Assembly (NCBI RefSeq): GCF_016907955.1
Contig: NZ_JAFBCX010000003.1
Location: 124,001-188,000, forward strand
Reading direction: 5' to 3'
Length of the DNA: 64,000 bases
DNA from: Lentzea nigeriaca
Lineage (GTDB): Bacteria > Actinomycetota > Actinomycetes > Mycobacteriales > Pseudonocardiaceae
Shown here piece by piece: positions 60,364 through 64,000 of the stretch. Each line of letters opens with the position of its first letter. The first letter of the stretch is position 1. A model generated the notes under the pieces. It did no database searches, was not told the origin of the DNA, and was given only the letters and a program-made list of their open reading frames with translations. A program made the translations under genes and the position numbers.

Positions 60364-63001
60364 TCAGGACTGCGGCTGGAGTTGCCACTGCTGGTTCGCA
60401 CCACCGTTGACAGTCCACTGCACGACCTGCGCACCATCGCTTGTGGACTGTCCGTAGACGTCCGCGGCGAGACCGTTGCCGACGTTGACGATGGTGAAGA
60501 ACCCGTCAGCCGCCGACCGGAGGAACCACTGCTGGTTGGTACCGCCGTTCGCCGTCCACTGCTGCAGCTGCAATCCTGTGGTGGACGAGGACCCGTTGAC
60601 GTCGAGCACCTTGCCGGTCGGGTCGTAGCGCAGGCTGAAGGCTCCGTTCTGGCCTGCACTGACGGTCCAGGTCGCGTTTCCGCTCTGCTGGACTGCTTTG
60701 GCACCATCGGCGGTGGAGTTGCCGGCGATGGCCAGCGGCTTGCCGCTGTTGCGGTTGACGATGCGGTACCTGCCCGGCGCAGGGCCTTGTCCGGCGCCCA
60801 GGGTGAAGTACTCGGCGGTATCGGTGAACGTGGTGACGCCGGACTTGCCGGTGGACAGGACGAGGTACACCCGTGAGCCACTGGCAGGAGTCGTGAAGGA
60901 CACGGGCTGGGCCACCCGCGAACCCAGCGGGATGGTGAGGGTCGTGCTGCCGGAGGCGATCACCGCTCCGGTGGGGCTGTCCAGCCGGGCGCTCCAGGCG
61001 AAGTCCACGGCGGTACCGGTGAAGTCGTCGTTGAAGACAGTGATGTTGCGGTCGACCCTGGTGTTGCCGGCGACACCGGGAACGGCCGACGGCAGCGGGA
61101 AGCTGCCGTTCCCGTCGGACACACCGGAAGCCGACCAGTAGGGCAGGTCGATCGCGGCGATCGGGTTGAACCCGGCCTGGACCCGCTGGATCTGGGCGTT
61201 GCTCCACGGGTCCGGCAGGTTGTCCACACCGTACACGGGGCGGCCGCCCTCCTCCGGAGTGAAGTCCGTGGTCCGCACGCCGGGGATGACGCTCGCCCAG
61301 GCGGACAACAGGGTGTAGGGCCGCAGATCGCTGGTGTCCTTGCCGCGCTTGGCGGCGGTCGCGGTGGCGAACCACTCGAAGCCCTGCTTGCTGCTGCACG
61401 CCGGCCAGATGTACTCGCCCTCACCGTCCGGCCTGCCGGCCACGGACCAGGTCTGCTCGCCGTAGCGGCCGGTGCCGTCGAGGTAGTGCGGGATGAGGTT
61501 GAAGTTGGCTTGCGTCATGGTGGGATACCTGGTGGGCGACGCACCGGGGGCCACCTCGAGGGTGATCGGCCTGGTGCCGTCGGCGCCGTTCACGGCCGCG
61601 TACAGGTCCTTCTGGAACTGCTCGGAGTCGGAGTCGGCCAGGTTCGGCTCGTTCATCTGGCTCCAGCGGATGATCGCGGGATGGTTGCGGTCGCGCAGGG
61701 TCAGTGCACGGGCGTGGGCCACCATGTTGGCGCGGCCCGCGTTGAAGTCCTGTGCGTTGCCGGCACCGCGGATGGCGGTCTCGTCGATGATCATCAGGCC
61801 GAGCTCGTCCGCCGTGTCGAGCATGTACGGACTGGCCGGCTCCTGGTGGATGCGGACGACGTTGAAGTTGAGCCGCAGGTAGTTGCCGACCGCCTGCGGC
61901 CAGCCGCCGTTGCCGGTCGACGGCGGGGAGGAAGCCCGGCAACGTGTCGTAGGCGTCCCCCTTGCCACCATTGTCGATCCGGTCGTAGTCGGCGCCCTGC
62001 AGGTTGTCGCCGCGCACGTTCAGCCGCACACCGTTGAGGCGGTAGTACTCGCCGTTCTGGGTGCTTTCCCTGAACCCGAACCGGTACGTGGCGTCGCTGG
62101 TGCGGCCGTCGTCGGTGGTCGCGTGCACCGACAGCCGGTGCAGCTGAGCGCGATATCCCTCGCGGTACGGCGCGTTCGGCCACCAGTACGAGGCCGCGCC
62201 GAGGGTCCACGCCACCGGACCGACCGTGACCGTCGCGGTGGAGCGGGCCGCGACCGTGATCGTGCGACTGGGCAGGGCGGGGTAGGCGAAGGTCTGTCCG
62301 TTGTCCGAGGCGAGCGTGCCGTCGAGGGTCACGGTGCGGGCGCTGGCGGAGGTGTTGGTGACCGACACGTCGTAGGTGAGGCTCTGGTCGGTCACCGAGG
62401 TGCGGACGAAGGCGTCGCTCACGTACACGGCCGGGTACACGCGCAGAAACGCCGAACGGAAGATCCCCTGCGGCACCGCCTCCGACCAGTTGGCGGCGTC
62501 GGGAACCAGGTACTTGCCCGCCGCCGTCTTCAACGCGTTGCGGCCCTTCACGTTCACGCTGATCGTGTGCGTCGTGCCGGGAGCCGCGAAAGCGGTGATG
62601 TCGAAGTTGGACGGGGTGTACGAGGTCGTCTGGGTGGCGACGACCCGCCCGTCGACCGACAGGGTCGCCTGGTGGTTCACCGCGCCGAACTCGATCCACG
62701 CCGACTGCGGCTGCCCCGAGTCCGGCACCGTGACGGTGCGCGAGTACGTCGCCTCGGACACGTCGGTGAAGCCCTGCTTGTACCAGCCACCACCGGGCAC
62801 GGTGATCGTCGTGGCAGGACGGCCCGCCGGAGTGAAGCTCCACCTGCCGGCCAGATCGACCGACCCGATCGCGGCGTTGCCCGCCGCGACACCGTTCACG
62901 TCCGGCACCGGCGCTGCGGAACCAGCCGCCGGGACCGGGGCGGTCACCCCCGCGGCGGCGAGCACCACCGCGAGGACGGCCGACACCAATGCTCTTGCCA
63001 T
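60364..63001 (-). pseudogene. Secreted GH2 glycoside hydrolase with ricin-like tail, frameshifted
   Basis: Two overlapping frames together make one protein of about 879 aa. The first (start 63001, AAGGAG seven bases upstream) has a signal peptide, the GH2 sugar-binding jelly-roll (WYKQGFTDVSEATYSRTVTV) and the Ig-like domain, up to GKGDAYDTLPGFLP. The second resumes with NGGWPQAVGNYLRLNFNVVR, the barrel with acid/base Glu in WSQMNEPN and a likely nucleophile in GEGEYIWP, and a ricin-type trefoil (NQQWFLR, NQQWQL). The switch falls at the GGGG run 61925-61928. It needs one extra base (or two missing), so a true mutation or a sequencing error. Confidence 0.8.
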
Positions 63002-63053
63002 GCTCGAGCTCCTTCTCCTGGCTTGGAGTTCTCATGGCGGCGGAAAAGTGCGT

Positions 63054-64000
63054 CTATCCCTTCACGGCTCCAGCGGTCAGACCCTCGGTCAGGAACCGCT
63101 GCCCGAACCCGTACATGAGCACGACCGGGATGCTGATCAGCAGCGAGGCGGCGGCCAGCTGCCCCTGCGGCACGACGTCACCGAAGATCATCGACTGCAT
63201 GCCGACGGGCAACGTCTTGTAGTGGTCCTTGGTGATGAACACGAAGGCGAACAGGAACTCGTTCCACGCGTTGGTGAGCGTGAACAGCGCGACCGCGAGC
63301 AGGCCCGGCTTGGCGAGCGGCAGCACGATCCGGAGGAACGCCCCGAACCGCGTGCAGCCGTCGACCAGCGCGGCCTCCTCCAGGTCGGCCGGGATCGACT
63401 TGAAGTAGCCGACGAGCAGCCACGTCGCGAACGGCAGCGTGAACGTGGGGTACGCGAGCACGAGTGACCACAACGAATCGTTGAGCCCGACACCGCTCAT
63501 CATCTGGTACAGCGGGATGAACAGCAGCGCGCCCGGCATCACGTAGGTGAGCAGGATCGTCACCGTGAAACTCTCCGACCCCCGGAACTTCAGCCGTGCC
63601 AGCGCGTAGCCGGCCAGCGCCGCGCAGACCAGGGCGATCACGGTGGACGCCACCGACACCAGGATCGTGTTGAGATACCAGGTGCCGAACGCCTTGCCGG
63701 TGAACAGGTTGGTGAACTGCTCGGTGTTCCACGGGGTCGGCCAGAGGTCGTCGGTGCGCGCGACGATCTGGTTGTCGGACTTGAAGGCCGTGACGGTCAT
63801 CCAGTAGAGCGGGGCGAGCACGAAGCCCAGCAGCCCCAGCAGCGCGATCCCGGTGCCGGTGCCGCTGACGAGGCGTGCGGCCAGCCGGTTGCCTCGCGCG
63901 GCGAGCACGGAGACGACCCGTCCGACGGCGGCCGCGAGCACGACGAACACGCCCAGCACGAGCGCGGCCTTCCACACGATGTGCGGCGACGCCCAGGCCA
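63054..64000 (-). CDS. Carbohydrate ABC transporter permease (MalG-type), reaching the window edge
   Basis: At least 307 aa lie in the window, and the frame stays open to its right edge, so the true start may be outside; GTG 63977 is a possible internal start. The protein has six or more membrane helices and the MalG/CUT1 EAA loop (LEEAALVDGCTRFGAFLRIV then LPLAKPG). LAPLYWMTVTAFKSDNQIVA and WYLNTILVSVASTV are typical. It lies 52 bp ahead of the GH2 gene in the same direction, so transporter and glycosidase probably share an operon. Confidence 0.88.
   Translation of the reverse strand, partial: AWASPHIVWKAALVLGVFVVLAAAVGRVVSVLAARGNRLAARLVSGTGTGIALLGLLGFVLAPLYWMTVTAFKSDNQIVARTDDLWPTPWNTEQFTNLFTGKAFGTWYLNTILVSVASTVIALVCAALAGYALARLKFRGSESFTVTILLTYVMPGALLFIPLYQMMSGVGLNDSLWSLVLAYPTFTLPFATWLLVGYFKSIPADLEEAALVDGCTRFGAFLRIVLPLAKPGLLAVALFTLTNAWNEFLFAFVFITKDHYKTLPVGMQSMIFGDVVPQGQLAAASLLISIPVVLMYGFGQRFLTEGLTAGAVKG

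Noticed and set aside
1..64000. CRISPR arrays, insertion sequences, tRNA/rRNA genes, att sites, replication origin
   Set aside because: I saw no regularly spaced repeats, transposase motifs, cloverleaf sequences or origin-type iterons. The only repeats found are short operator-like or terminator elements and shared lectin modules.

Overview
The window is very GC-rich and nearly all coding. Its genes have strong GC3 bias, short or overlapping junctions, GTG and TTG starts, many TetR, ROK, XRE and SARP-type regulators, and secreted enzymes ending in ricin-type lectin modules. This points to a filamentous actinomycete, most likely Pseudonocardiales (Lentzea, Saccharothrix or Amycolatopsis-like). 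The genus is inferred. I see no rRNA, tRNA, CRISPR array, insertion sequence or replication origin.

Region 1 (1-24 kb, minus strand) is a carbohydrate-acquisition island. A ROK regulator, a TIM-barrel epimerase and a ThuA/sugar-dehydrogenase protein run off the left edge. Next come secreted ricin-tailed enzymes: a GH54 arabinofuranosidase, a ThuA-DUF1080 protein, a PQQ-type sugar dehydrogenase and a GH39-like glycosidase. A CebR-type operator sits between the last two. Behind them is an ABC sugar importer (ATPase, permease, lipoprotein) joined to a Gfo/Idh dehydrogenase, a second epimerase and an inositol-phosphate-synthase-like protein. A secreted beta-helix protein with a ricin tail closes the island. 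Hydrolysis outside the cell, oxidation/isomerisation chemistry and uptake appear combined.

Region 2 (24-37 kb) is mixed. It holds a methyltransferase beside a TetR remnant, and a six-gene minus-strand operon: Rieske-ThDP fusion, SRPBCC protein, flavodoxin-like reductase, ECF sigma factor, zinc anti-sigma and cation antiporter. A SARP/BTAD regulator lies next to a DUF4242 gene whose promoter carries SARP-like direct repeats. A TetR-ABC exporter pair and a SnoaL-type lipoprotein follow.

Region 3 (37-56 kb) is amine/guanidine catabolism: an amidohydrolase and two TetR regulators with matching palindromes, an APC permease, an esterase, agmatine deiminase, a kinase/aminotransferase fusion, fused urease gamma-beta, urease alpha and a second APC permease. 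After an XRE-Nudix regulator and a decayed stretch come an aminobutyraldehyde-type dehydrogenase, an Lrp/AsnC regulator and a class III aminotransferase. Together these could carry agmatine to GABA, with the urease-like enzyme possibly replacing the usual N-carbamoylputrescine amidase.

Region 4 (56-64 kb, minus strand) has a DUF4360 protein, a large secreted subtilase with an upstream inverted repeat, a GH2 gene with a ricin tail that is broken by a frameshift, and a MalG-type permease reaching the right edge.
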